From assembly GCA_041663205.1 (NCBI GenBank), contig JBAZQZ010000025.1, forward strand, positions 1 to 11,483: 11,483 nt of DNA, written 5' to 3'. The notes beneath the pieces are model-generated. The model searched no databases. It had not been told where the DNA came from and was given only the letters and a program-made list of their open reading frames with translations. Every line of letters begins with the position of its first letter. The stretch's first letter is position 1. The DNA is from UM-FILTER-38-24 sp041663205. GTDB lineage: Bacteria > Patescibacteriota > Gracilibacteria > UBA1369 > LOWO2-01-FULL-3. Position numbers and translations under genes: made by a program. This document shows, piece by piece, positions 1-6,383 of this stretch.

Positions 1-1
1 T

Positions 2-763
2 TTGGATAAAGGAAAAGATGTGCTTGTTGTTTATGATGATCTTTCAAAACACGCCTGGTCTTATCGTGAGATTTCACTTTTGCTGAGACGACCGCCGGGA
101 CGTGAGGCTTATCCCGGAGATATTTTCTATCTTCACTCAAGACTTTTGGAAAGAGCTTGTCGTCTTGATAAACAATACGGTGGAGGTTCTTTGACGGCGC
201 TTCCAATCATTGAAACTCAGGCCGGCGATGTGTCCGCATATATTCCTACAAATGTAATTTCTATTACAGATGGACAGATTTTCCTTGAGTCAGATCTTTT
301 CTTCAAAGGAATCAGGCCTGCTCTTAATATCGGTATTTCCGTTTCTCGTGTAGGATCTGCGGCGCAAACTAAAGCCATGAAAAAGGTTGCCGGAAAGCTA
401 AAACTTGAACTTGCTCAGTACCGTGAACTTGCTGTTTTTGCTCAATTTGGATCAGACCTTGATGAAGCTACAAGAAAACAATTGAATAAAGGAGATCGTT
501 TGACTGAAATCCTTAAACAAAAACAATATTCTGCGCTTGCAGTAGAGAAACAAGTTGTGATTTTGTATGCCGGAATCAATGACTATTTGTCTCATGTTCC
601 TACGGAAAAAGTAAAAGAATATGAAGAAAAACTTTATAAATATGTTGAAGCCGGCCATAGTGATATTTTGAAAAATATAAGAGAATCAAAAGAGATTTCT
701 GCTGATACAGAGAAGATGCTTAAAGATGCTTTGACTCAGTTCAACGGAGAATACACATTCTAA
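2..763 (+). CDS. atpA: ATP synthase F1 subunit alpha, C-terminal part
   Basis: This is the 3' portion (253 codons) of the catalytic-hexamer alpha subunit of F-type ATP synthase; the 5' half lies before the window, so the in-frame TTG at the edge is an internal Leu codon, not a start. The visible part begins in the nucleotide-binding domain just before the 'YDDLSK' and 'LLLRRPPGREA' motifs that are hallmarks of alpha. The arginine finger, which reaches into the beta catalytic site, is the Arg of 'SVSRVGSAAQTK' at visible residue 116. The rest is the helical C-terminal domain, ending 'NGEYTF' with tandem TAA TAA stops. It corresponds to roughly the second half of the about 510-residue family. 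It is followed 13 nt later by atpG in the same operon. Identification is secure from motif identity. Confidence 0.98.
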   Translation: MDKGKDVLVVYDDLSKHAWSYREISLLLRRPPGREAYPGDIFYLHSRLLERACRLDKQYGGGSLTALPIIETQAGDVSAYIPTNVISITDGQIFLESDLFFKGIRPALNIGISVSRVGSAAQTKAMKKVAGKLKLELAQYRELAVFAQFGSDLDEATRKQLNKGDRLTEILKQKQYSALAVEKQVVILYAGINDYLSHVPTEKVKEYEEKLYKYVEAGHSDILKNIRESKEISADTEKMLKDALTQFNGEYTF

Positions 764-776
764 TAATAATTTTCAG

Positions 777-1691
777 ATGCCAAATTCCGGTAAAGAAACA
801 AAAAGGAAGATTAAGTCGGTAAAATCCACTCGTCAGATTACGAAGGCGATGGAACTTGTGGCGACTTCAAAGATGAAAAAAGCCACAGAGAATGCCATAA
901 ATTTGAGATCTTACGGATACTTGGCTATTAATATTTTGTCTAAACTTTCAAAGAAACATGCGGACTTGCATCCGTTTTTGGAGGAAAGACCTGTTGCGAA
1001 TGCTTTGGTTCTGTTTTTTACAACGGATAAAGGACTTTGCGGAGGGCTTAATGCAAATCTTTTCAAGAAAGCCGTGCATACAATAAAAGGTCTTGAGGAG
1101 GCTTATCCAACTGCAAATATTCATTATATTACTTCAGGAAAGAAGGGGGCTGATTTTTTGCACAGAATGGGAAAACAAATAGAAATGGCTTTTCCTGCGT
1201 TTACCGCACATCCGTCTTTCAATGATGCGATGATGATTTCAAGGCTTGCAGTGAAGGGATTTGAGAAAGGGGAATATGATAAAATCGTCATGATTTATCC
1301 TGATTTTCATTCTGTAATTCAGCAAAAACCGGTAAGTCGCACTCTTCTTCCTTTTTCTGTTGAGGTGTTTAAGGAAATGGTCAATGAAATCGGTTCCAAG
1401 TTTTCAAAAGTTGTTGAGGTTCAGGAAAAAGATATCGAGTATAAGCTTGAACCATCACCACAATTTATTTTGGACAATATCGTTCCTCAGATGATTAATA
1501 TGCAAATTTTTCAAGCGATTTTGGAGACGACTGCGAGCGAGTTTGCGGCGAGAATGGTTGCGATGCAGAATGCGACCGGTGCCGCTGATGATTTACTTGA
1601 GGATCTTATTTTAACTTACAATAGAGCACGCCAATCCGCAATTACCGCTGAAATATCGGAAATTACATCGAGTTGTGCGGCTATTTCTTAA
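777..1691 (+). CDS. atpG: ATP synthase F1 subunit gamma
   Basis: This encodes the 304-residue central rotor shaft of F1, which couples rotation of the c-ring to conformational change in the alpha3beta3 head. The N-terminal helix carries the family signature 'IKSVKSTRQITKAMELVA' near residues 13-30, and the C-terminal helix carries 'YNRARQSAITAEISEI', the other half of the coiled-coil shaft. The central Rossmann-like domain includes 'TDKGLCGGLNANL' (about residues 82-94), also conserved. Length is slightly above the about 287 residues of E. coli. The ATG start gives the canonical N-terminus; no Shine-Dalgarno precedes it (the upstream bases are AT-rich). It lies 13 nt after atpA and 22 nt before atpD, so cotranscription is very likely. 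Confidence 0.98.
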   Translation: MPNSGKETKRKIKSVKSTRQITKAMELVATSKMKKATENAINLRSYGYLAINILSKLSKKHADLHPFLEERPVANALVLFFTTDKGLCGGLNANLFKKAVHTIKGLEEAYPTANIHYITSGKKGADFLHRMGKQIEMAFPAFTAHPSFNDAMMISRLAVKGFEKGEYDKIVMIYPDFHSVIQQKPVSRTLLPFSVEVFKEMVNEIGSKFSKVVEVQEKDIEYKLEPSPQFILDNIVPQMINMQIFQAILETTASEFAARMVAMQNATGAADDLLEDLILTYNRARQSAITAEISEITSSCAAIS

Positions 1692-1713
1692 TATAAATTT
1701 AACTTAAAAAAAT

Positions 1714-3078
1714 ATGTCTGGAAAAGTAACAAAAATCATCGGAGCTGTCGTGGATTGCTCGTTTGAGGGAGAAGTATTGCCAAATATTTATGATGCTTTG
1801 GAAGTAATGATCGGGGACGAAAAACTTGTTCTTGAAACACAACAACATCTTGGAGGAAATGAGATTAGAGCTGTTGCCATGGGAACTACAGACGGTCTTC
1901 AAAGACATTCTCCGGTAGTGGCTACAGGAGCGCCAATTATGGTTCCTGTCGGGAGAGAAACACTTGGAAGGATGTGTGATGCACTTGGAAATCCTCTTGA
2001 TGACAAGGAGATGCCAAAAACAAAGAAAAAATATTCTATTCATAGACCTGCTCCAAAATTTGAAGATCAATCTACAAAAACTGAGATTCTTGAGACTGGA
2101 ATCAAAGTTATTGATTTGATTTGTCCTATTGTAAAAGGAGGAAAAGTCGGACTTTTCGGAGGAGCCGGAGTCGGGAAAACTGTTATTATTCAGGAGTTGA
2201 TTCGTAATATTGCTCAGGAGCACGGGGGATTTTCTGTGTTTGCCGGAGTGGGAGAAAGATCTCGTGAAGGAAATGATCTATACCATGAAATGAAGGATAG
2301 TGGAGTTTTGGAAAAGACTTCTTTGGTCTTCGGGCAAATGAACGAACCACCCGGAGTGCGTCAGAGAGTCGGGCTTACAGGAGTTACAATGGCCGAATAT
2401 TTCCGTGATGAGGAAGGACAAGATGTTCTACTTTTCATTGATAATATTTTCCGTTTTACACAGGCCGGATCGGAGGTTTCGGCTTTGCTTGGCCGTATTC
2501 CATCTGCCGTAGGTTACCAACCGACACTTGCTACTGAAATGGGAGCGTTGCAAGAAAGAATTACATCTACAAAGAAAGGATCTATCACATCTATTCAGGC
2601 CGTTTACGTTCCTGCGGATGATTTGACTGATCCAGCGCCTGCTACAACTTTCGGACATTTGGATTCAACTGTAGTTTTGAATAGAGCTTTGACTGAGCTT
2701 GGTATTTACCCTGCTGTTGATCCTCTAGATTCAACTTCTACAATTCTTGATCCAAATATCGTTGGAGAGGATCACTACCAAGTTACTTCCGGTGTTCAGA
2801 AAATTTTACAGAGATACAAAGATTTACAAGATATCATCGCGATTCTTGGTATGGAAGAGCTTTCTGAAGCCGATAAATTGACTGTTAAGAGAGCCAGAAA
2901 GATCCAAAAATTCTTGTCACAACCTTTCTTCGTTGCTGAACAATTCACGGGACGCGCAGGTAAATACGTAAAACTTTCAGATACAGTTCGTGGATTTAAA
3001 GAAATTTTGGAAGGGAAACATGATGATAAAGATGAACAGGCGTTTTATATGATTGGTGGGATTGATGAGGTGAAATAG
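1714..3078 (+). CDS. atpD: ATP synthase F1 subunit beta
   Basis: This encodes the 454-residue catalytic subunit that makes or hydrolyses ATP. An N-terminal beta-barrel is followed by the P-loop domain: Walker A 'GGAGVGKT' at 149-156 (Lys155, Thr156), the catalytic glutamate in 'GERSREGNDLYHEM' at Glu181, Walker B 'VLLFID' ending at Asp243, then the 'GYQPTLATEMG' and 'YVPADDLTDPAPATTF' stretches. The C-terminal domain has 'EELSEAD' at 381-387, equivalent to the DELSEED loop that contacts gamma and epsilon, with an Ala in place of one acidic residue. Length matches the family (about 460). All catalytic residues are present, so the enzyme should be active. The start has no Shine-Dalgarno and is preceded by an A-run. 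It is followed by a 36-nt gap holding a GC-rich hairpin before atpC. Confidence 0.99.
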   Translation: MSGKVTKIIGAVVDCSFEGEVLPNIYDALEVMIGDEKLVLETQQHLGGNEIRAVAMGTTDGLQRHSPVVATGAPIMVPVGRETLGRMCDALGNPLDDKEMPKTKKKYSIHRPAPKFEDQSTKTEILETGIKVIDLICPIVKGGKVGLFGGAGVGKTVIIQELIRNIAQEHGGFSVFAGVGERSREGNDLYHEMKDSGVLEKTSLVFGQMNEPPGVRQRVGLTGVTMAEYFRDEEGQDVLLFIDNIFRFTQAGSEVSALLGRIPSAVGYQPTLATEMGALQERITSTKKGSITSIQAVYVPADDLTDPAPATTFGHLDSTVVLNRALTELGIYPAVDPLDSTSTILDPNIVGEDHYQVTSGVQKILQRYKDLQDIIAILGMEELSEADKLTVKRARKIQKFLSQPFFVAEQFTGRAGKYVKLSDTVRGFKEILEGKHDDKDEQAFYMIGGIDEVK

Positions 3079-3083
3079 CGGTG

Positions 3084-3097
3084 CGCGGATGTCCGCG
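3084..3097. repeat. GC-rich hairpin between atpD and atpC
   Basis: A perfect 6-bp inverted repeat, CGCGGA / TCCGCG with a TG loop, sits six bases after the atpD stop in an otherwise AT-rich gap. No T-run follows, so it does not look like an intrinsic terminator. It could stabilise the upstream message end or mark an RNase site that helps set beta:epsilon stoichiometry, but that is inference. A stem this short with this loop size is expected a few times by chance in 11 kb. Confidence 0.4.
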
Positions 3098-3114
3098 AAA
3101 TTAAATAATTAAAG

Positions 3115-3552
3115 ATGAAAGAAATAAAATTAAAAATAGTAACGCCGGAAAAAGTTCTTTACGAAGGAATGGTTGAGTCTGTGTCTTTCCCGACGACGGA
3201 TGGAGAGATTACGGTTTTGCCGCATCACATTCCTATTATTTCGGCGGTGAAGGCGGGAGAACTTAAGATGAAAGTTTCCGGAAAAGAAGAATTTTTCCAT
3301 GTAACCAGAGGAGTTTTGGAAGTTGACGGAGAAATGATTACATTGCTTACCGATGCGGCTGAAAGGTCGCTTGAAATCGATGAGAAACGAGCGCAGGAAG
3401 CGCATGAAAGAGCTAAACAGATTATGTCTGAAAAGAGAACTGACACAGAATCTTACGCTGAGGCTACGGCACAGCTTGAAAGGGCTTTGTCTAGGCTTAA
3501 AATCGTAAGAAAGAGAAGAGGAGGAAGGGCGTCATTTAACTCACAATCGTAA
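3115..3552 (+). CDS. atpC: ATP synthase F1 subunit epsilon
   Basis: This encodes a 145-residue epsilon subunit, the part of the rotor that joins gamma to the c-ring and can restrain ATP hydrolysis. The N-terminal beta-sandwich begins 'KLKIVTPEKVLYEGMVESV' and contains the conserved 'LPHHIPIISAVKAGEL' (about residues 36-51) and 'VTRGVLEVDGEMITLL'. The C-terminal helical hairpin follows (about 83-133), rich in Glu, Arg and Ala as is usual. The end 'KRRGGRASFNSQS' is a short basic tail. The stop overlaps the next start as TAATG, sharing one A, which suggests translational coupling to the downstream AtpZ/AtpI-like gene. No Shine-Dalgarno is visible before its own ATG. Confidence 0.97.
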   Translation: MKEIKLKIVTPEKVLYEGMVESVSFPTTDGEITVLPHHIPIISAVKAGELKMKVSGKEEFFHVTRGVLEVDGEMITLLTDAAERSLEIDEKRAQEAHERAKQIMSEKRTDTESYAEATAQLERALSRLKIVRKRRGGRASFNSQS

Positions 3553-3779
3553 TGGATAATAAAATGTGGTCAGCGTACGGGCTCGCATTAAACCTTGGAT
3601 TTATGATTGTGACGCCAATATTGGTATTTGGAGGAGGAGGGGTGTTGCTGGATAAATATTTGAATACTTTCCCGATATTTATCTTCGTGGGATTTATTCT
3701 TTCGATGGTAGCGGCGCTTGGGATTGTGTACGTGAAGATGAAAGATATAGTTGTTATGGGGAAACCTAAGAAAAAATAA
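3552..3779 (+). CDS. AtpZ/AtpI-like two-helix membrane protein
   Basis: This encodes a 75-residue protein with two hydrophobic segments (about residues 9-28 and 41-62) separated by a short loop containing 'GGGGVLLDKYLNT'. That Gly-rich end of helix 1 followed by Asp-Lys is typical of the AtpZ/AtpI family (ATPase gene 1, Pfam PF09527 from memory). Members are encoded beside F-type ATP synthase genes and are implicated in c-ring assembly or Mg2+/Ca2+ supply. The tail is basic ('KPKKK') and probably cytoplasmic. The start shares one base with the atpC stop, and atpB follows after 15 nt. In most bacteria this gene begins the operon; here it sits after atpC. The family is likely from size, topology and context, but motif information is limited. 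Confidence 0.8.
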   Translation: MDNKMWSAYGLALNLGFMIVTPILVFGGGGVLLDKYLNTFPIFIFVGFILSMVAALGIVYVKMKDIVVMGKPKKK

Positions 3780-3794
3780 TATAATTTAAGAAAA

Positions 3795-4571
3795 ATGGCT
3801 CAGTTTGTACCACCAACATTAGCATCGGAACCTGTGTTTCATATCGGGGAGTTTGCTGTTCGAAATACGCATATCACTTCTATTCTTACGCTTTGCGTGC
3901 TTTTGGCTGTCGGACTTGTTTTGCGAAGTAAGAAATATCAGCTTGTGCCGGGCGGGTTTCAAAATCTCATGGAGGCTTTGATTGGCGGAATGTTTGATTT
4001 CTTTGATCAAATTATTGGAGACAGCGAAAAAACTAAGAAGTTTTTCCCTTTAGTCACTACGATATTTTTGTTTGTAATTGTTTCGAATTGGATGGGGCTA
4101 CTTCCCGGTTTTGGAAGTATCGGAATTTGGGAGACGCATGGGGGACATGAGGTGCTTGTGCCGATTCTTCGTTCAACTTTCGCGGACGTGAATATGACTT
4201 TTGCGCTGGCGTTGATTTCGGTTACTGCATGCCAGATTTTCGGGTTTTCTATGCTTGGATTAAAAGGATATGGCGGAAAGTTTTTTATCAATCCTTTGAA
4301 AAATCCGGTGGGATGTTTTGTCGGACTTTTGGAAATGATGTCGGAGGTTTCGAAAATGATTTCATTCTCTTTTCGTCTCTTCGGGAATGTTTTCGCGGGA
4401 GAAGTTTTGCTTCTTGTTATAGCCTTCTTGGTGCCTTACGTAGCTCCGGTACCATTTTACGGACTTGAGATTTTCGTAGGTTTTATACAGGCGCTTGTGT
4501 TTGCATTCTTGACGCTTGTGTTCTTGAAGATTGCGACGACAAGTCATGACGCAGGGCACGAGAGTCACTAG
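3795..4571 (+). CDS. atpB: ATP synthase Fo subunit a
   Basis: This encodes the 258-residue membrane subunit that forms the two proton (or sodium) half-channels against the c-ring. The essential arginine is Arg194 in 'SFSFRLFGNVFAGEV', equivalent to E. coli Arg210, and Glu203 matches E. coli Glu219. Gln232 in 'FIQALVFAFLTLVFL' corresponds to the conserved Gln of the last helix. Five to six hydrophobic helices are visible, including about 29-44, 85-105, 133-155, 200-218 and 225-247, with 'SNWMGLLPGFGS' at 97-108. The C-terminus is His-rich. It is the last gene of this operon: the following gap contains a new promoter and a hairpin. The usual partners atpE, atpF and atpH do not follow and must lie elsewhere. 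Confidence 0.97.
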   Translation: MAQFVPPTLASEPVFHIGEFAVRNTHITSILTLCVLLAVGLVLRSKKYQLVPGGFQNLMEALIGGMFDFFDQIIGDSEKTKKFFPLVTTIFLFVIVSNWMGLLPGFGSIGIWETHGGHEVLVPILRSTFADVNMTFALALISVTACQIFGFSMLGLKGYGGKFFINPLKNPVGCFVGLLEMMSEVSKMISFSFRLFGNVFAGEVLLLVIAFLVPYVAPVPFYGLEIFVGFIQALVFAFLTLVFLKIATTSHDAGHESH

Positions 4572-4583
4572 GAGTGTTCGTGC

Positions 4584-4612
4584 TTGACAATTGTGTATGT
4601 AGGTGGTATTGT
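4584..4612 (+). promoter_or_regulatory. Promoter for the repeat protein gene
   Basis: A consensus -35 TTGACA (4584-4589) is followed by a 17-bp spacer and a -10 TATTGT (4607-4612), giving an inferred start near 4619 and a leader of about 23 nt. The -10 box lies exactly in the loop of the inverted repeat at 4600-4621. A perfect TATAAT also occurs at 4627-4632, ten bases before the ATG, but it has no -35 at suitable spacing. Confidence 0.7.
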
Positions 4613-4621
4613 AGCCACCTA
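4600..4621. promoter_or_regulatory. Inverted repeat around the -10 box: atp terminator or operator
   Basis: TAGGTGG (4600-4606) and CCACCTA (4615-4621) form a perfect 7-bp inverted repeat with an 8-base loop, followed by the AT-rich run at 4621-4636 that ends in five T. As RNA read from atpB this is a plausible, though T-interrupted, intrinsic terminator for the ATP synthase operon. As DNA it is a dyad straddling a -10 element, as an operator would be. Both roles are possible. Confidence 0.55.
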
Positions 4622-4641
4622 TATTTTATAATTTTTGTCTA

Positions 4642-5646
4642 ATGGCTCAAGTTGATGAAGGCAAGGGTGATGAGGCTGAACGCTTGGATACGCCTATACC
4701 TAATGTTTCTGTGGGGGATGATGAGGTCGATGCTGTTAGGGATGTGCAGAATGTAAACGTTGGAGGTGTCTTGGGAGGATTAGTAGATCCAGATCTTTTC
4801 CTTAGGAAGTTTTTTGGTCTCCCTCCGAGTGCCACTGAAGAACAAGTTCTTGAAGCGAGATTGAAACGAAGGGGTGAGGCTTTGAGAAGGTTATTTGGGA
4901 TTCCTCTTGGAACGACCGATGAAGACGTGATTGCCGAGTTGAGGCAGGATGATGCGCGTGGGCTTGAACTTAGGAATATTCTGGGGCTTCCTGAGGATTC
5001 TTCTGACAGAAAAATTATTCGAAAATTGCTTGATTGGGAGAGGGAGGATAATCCTAATTCTGTGCCATACAAAGCTAAGCTTAGGAAATTTTTTGGTCTT
5101 CCTTCAAATGCTAATATTCGTTCGATGCAAAATAGGGTGCGAGGATATTATTGGGATAGAGTTAAAAAATTGCTTGGTGTACCGGAATATGCTTCTTTTG
5201 AAGGAATGGAGGATGAGGCGAAAAAGCAAAATGGTGATCGGATTAGGCGATGGCTTGGACTTTCTTCTGATGTTACCGAGGCTCAAGTTTTTGAGAAATT
5301 AAAAAGAAGGCCGAATTCTTATGGTTCCGACATAAAGGATGAAATTGAGAAAGTTTCTGCAGAAGTTGTGCGTGGTGGTGCAGATATTGAGGTGCAAATA
5401 CACGGAATTATTCTTCGCGTTCTTGAGTATCTTTTTAACACTGGGTCTTTTTCAGAGTTTGATATTTGGCAGGCTATTAGGGAGGAAGGGATTAGAGAGG
5501 GAGCAAATGTTATTAGAACGTATATAATTCCTGATATGCCTTTAAGGCCTTCAAGCGAAGATTTTTTTAGAGCCAGTTTGGAAGATACTGTGAGAACTTT
5601 TGGTAAGCCTGAGGATATGGTTGTTACGCCTTTCTTTAGGAAGTAG
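4642..5646 (+). CDS. Unrecognised protein with six LGLP-type helical repeats
   Basis: I do not recognise this 334-residue protein. After an acidic, probably disordered N-terminus (about 1-50) it carries six copies of a repeat beginning with a hydrophobic residue, two polar or basic residues and then '-[FLIW]-[FL]-G-[LIV]-[PS]': LRKFFGLP at 54, LRRLFGIP at 81, LRNILGLP at 110, LRKFFGLP at 147, VKKLLGVP at 174 and IRRWLGLS at 201. The spacing is 27, 29, 37, 27 and 27 residues. Each motif is followed by a Ser/Thr/Asp cap and a charged amphipathic helix, so a stacked helix-turn-helix array is likely. Residues 230-334 form a separate mixed domain with no repeat. There is no signal peptide or membrane helix, so it should be cytoplasmic. 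The 'LGVPEYAS' style resembles the start of J-domains or short repeats in some phage proteins, but no HPD motif is present. It has its own promoter. Confidence 0.85.
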   Translation: MAQVDEGKGDEAERLDTPIPNVSVGDDEVDAVRDVQNVNVGGVLGGLVDPDLFLRKFFGLPPSATEEQVLEARLKRRGEALRRLFGIPLGTTDEDVIAELRQDDARGLELRNILGLPEDSSDRKIIRKLLDWEREDNPNSVPYKAKLRKFFGLPSNANIRSMQNRVRGYYWDRVKKLLGVPEYASFEGMEDEAKKQNGDRIRRWLGLSSDVTEAQVFEKLKRRPNSYGSDIKDEIEKVSAEVVRGGADIEVQIHGIILRVLEYLFNTGSFSEFDIWQAIREEGIREGANVIRTYIIPDMPLRPSSEDFFRASLEDTVRTFGKPEDMVVTPFFRK

Positions 5647-5650
5647 GATT

Positions 5651-5678
5651 TTGATAAAGTGTGGTTTTGGTATAGAAT
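5651..5678 (+). promoter_or_regulatory. Candidate promoter for the HD-domain gene
   Basis: TTGATA (5651-5656), a 16-bp spacer and TAGAAT (5673-5678) lie just after the previous stop. The inferred start near 5685 is only about two bases before the ATG at 5687, so the transcript would be nearly leaderless. An overlapping extended reading, TGG then TATAGA (5668-5676), is also present. Confidence 0.5.
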
Positions 5679-5686
5679 TTTTGCAT

Positions 5687-6364
5687 ATGAATTTTGACGA
5701 TAAATTAAAGAAAATCAGGCTGATTGCGGGGGAGATGATGAGTTGCTCGGCGCATGATTGTGATCATGTCGGGAGAGTTTATAATCTTTGTTTGACGCTT
5801 GCAAAAGGCAAGAAGGTGGATTTGGGAGTGCTTGAAATTGCGGCGCTTTTTCATGATGTGGGCAGGGAAAATGAACATAATGATAAAACCGGAAAGACCG
5901 ATCATGCGAAAGTCGGGGCTTTGGTCGCGGAAAAGGTTTTGAGAGATTTGGGTTTTGATGAGGAGAAAATTCAGCATGTGAAAGAATGTATTTTGTCGCA
6001 TAGATTTCGTGGAAAAATTGCGCCGAAAAGTTTGGAGGCAAAAATTTTATTTGATGCGGATAAATTAGATACACTTGGTGCGATTGGAATTGCCAGATCG
6101 TATGTTTGGGTGGGAAAAAATAATGCGAAAATTTATACGGATACGGATTTGGATTCTTATGTTTGCGAAAATATCGAAGGTGGCGTTTTTGGCCGTATTA
6201 AGGACAAAAGTAAGCACAGTCCGCAGATTGAATTTGATTTGAAATTCGGAAATATCAAGGAAAAATTATTTACGAAAGAGGCTAAAAAAATTGCCGGTGA
6301 GCGCACGAAATTTTACAGCGATTTTTTGAAAAGGTTGAAAAAAGAAATTGAAGGAAAATTGTAA
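5687..6364 (+). CDS. HD-domain phosphohydrolase
   Basis: This encodes a 225-residue soluble metal-dependent phosphohydrolase of the HD superfamily, resembling the YedJ/YpgQ-type proteins that hydrolyse nucleotides or pyrophosphate esters. Metal ligands are visible in order: His27 in 'HDCDHVGRV', the His56-Asp57 pair in 'AALFHDVGR', His105 in 'ILSHRF', and Asp125 in 'LFDADKLDTLGAIG'. The last stretch with 'ARSYVW' is typical of this subgroup. The C-terminal third is charged and helical. I chose the ATG at 5687 because it yields a normal HD N-terminus. The upstream in-frame start at 5600 would overlap the previous gene by 47 nt and add non-conserved sequence. rlmN starts 19 nt downstream, so the two are probably cotranscribed. 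The substrate is unknown. Confidence 0.88.
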   Translation: MNFDDKLKKIRLIAGEMMSCSAHDCDHVGRVYNLCLTLAKGKKVDLGVLEIAALFHDVGRENEHNDKTGKTDHAKVGALVAEKVLRDLGFDEEKIQHVKECILSHRFRGKIAPKSLEAKILFDADKLDTLGAIGIARSYVWVGKNNAKIYTDTDLDSYVCENIEGGVFGRIKDKSKHSPQIEFDLKFGNIKEKLFTKEAKKIAGERTKFYSDFLKRLKKEIEGKL

Positions 6365-6383
6365 TTTTATTTTATTTCATCTT

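Noticed and set aside
1699..2223. 174-codon open frame on the minus strand
   Set aside because: It lies wholly opposite atpD, is rich in Ser, Asn, Cys and Phe in a non-protein-like mix, and has no promoter; it is a shadow of the coding strand.
4647..5072. 141-codon open frame on the minus strand
   Set aside because: It is antisense to the repeat protein, Ser-rich, and arises from the codon pattern of the real gene.
5600..5686. Longer N-terminus for the HD-domain protein
   Set aside because: It would overlap the repeat protein gene by 47 nt and add sequence unlike the family; the ATG at 5687 gives a normal N-terminus.
6348..6383. Longer N-terminus for RlmN
   Set aside because: It would overlap the HD gene, and the extra residues are not family-like; the ATG at 6384 starts the conserved helical N-domain.
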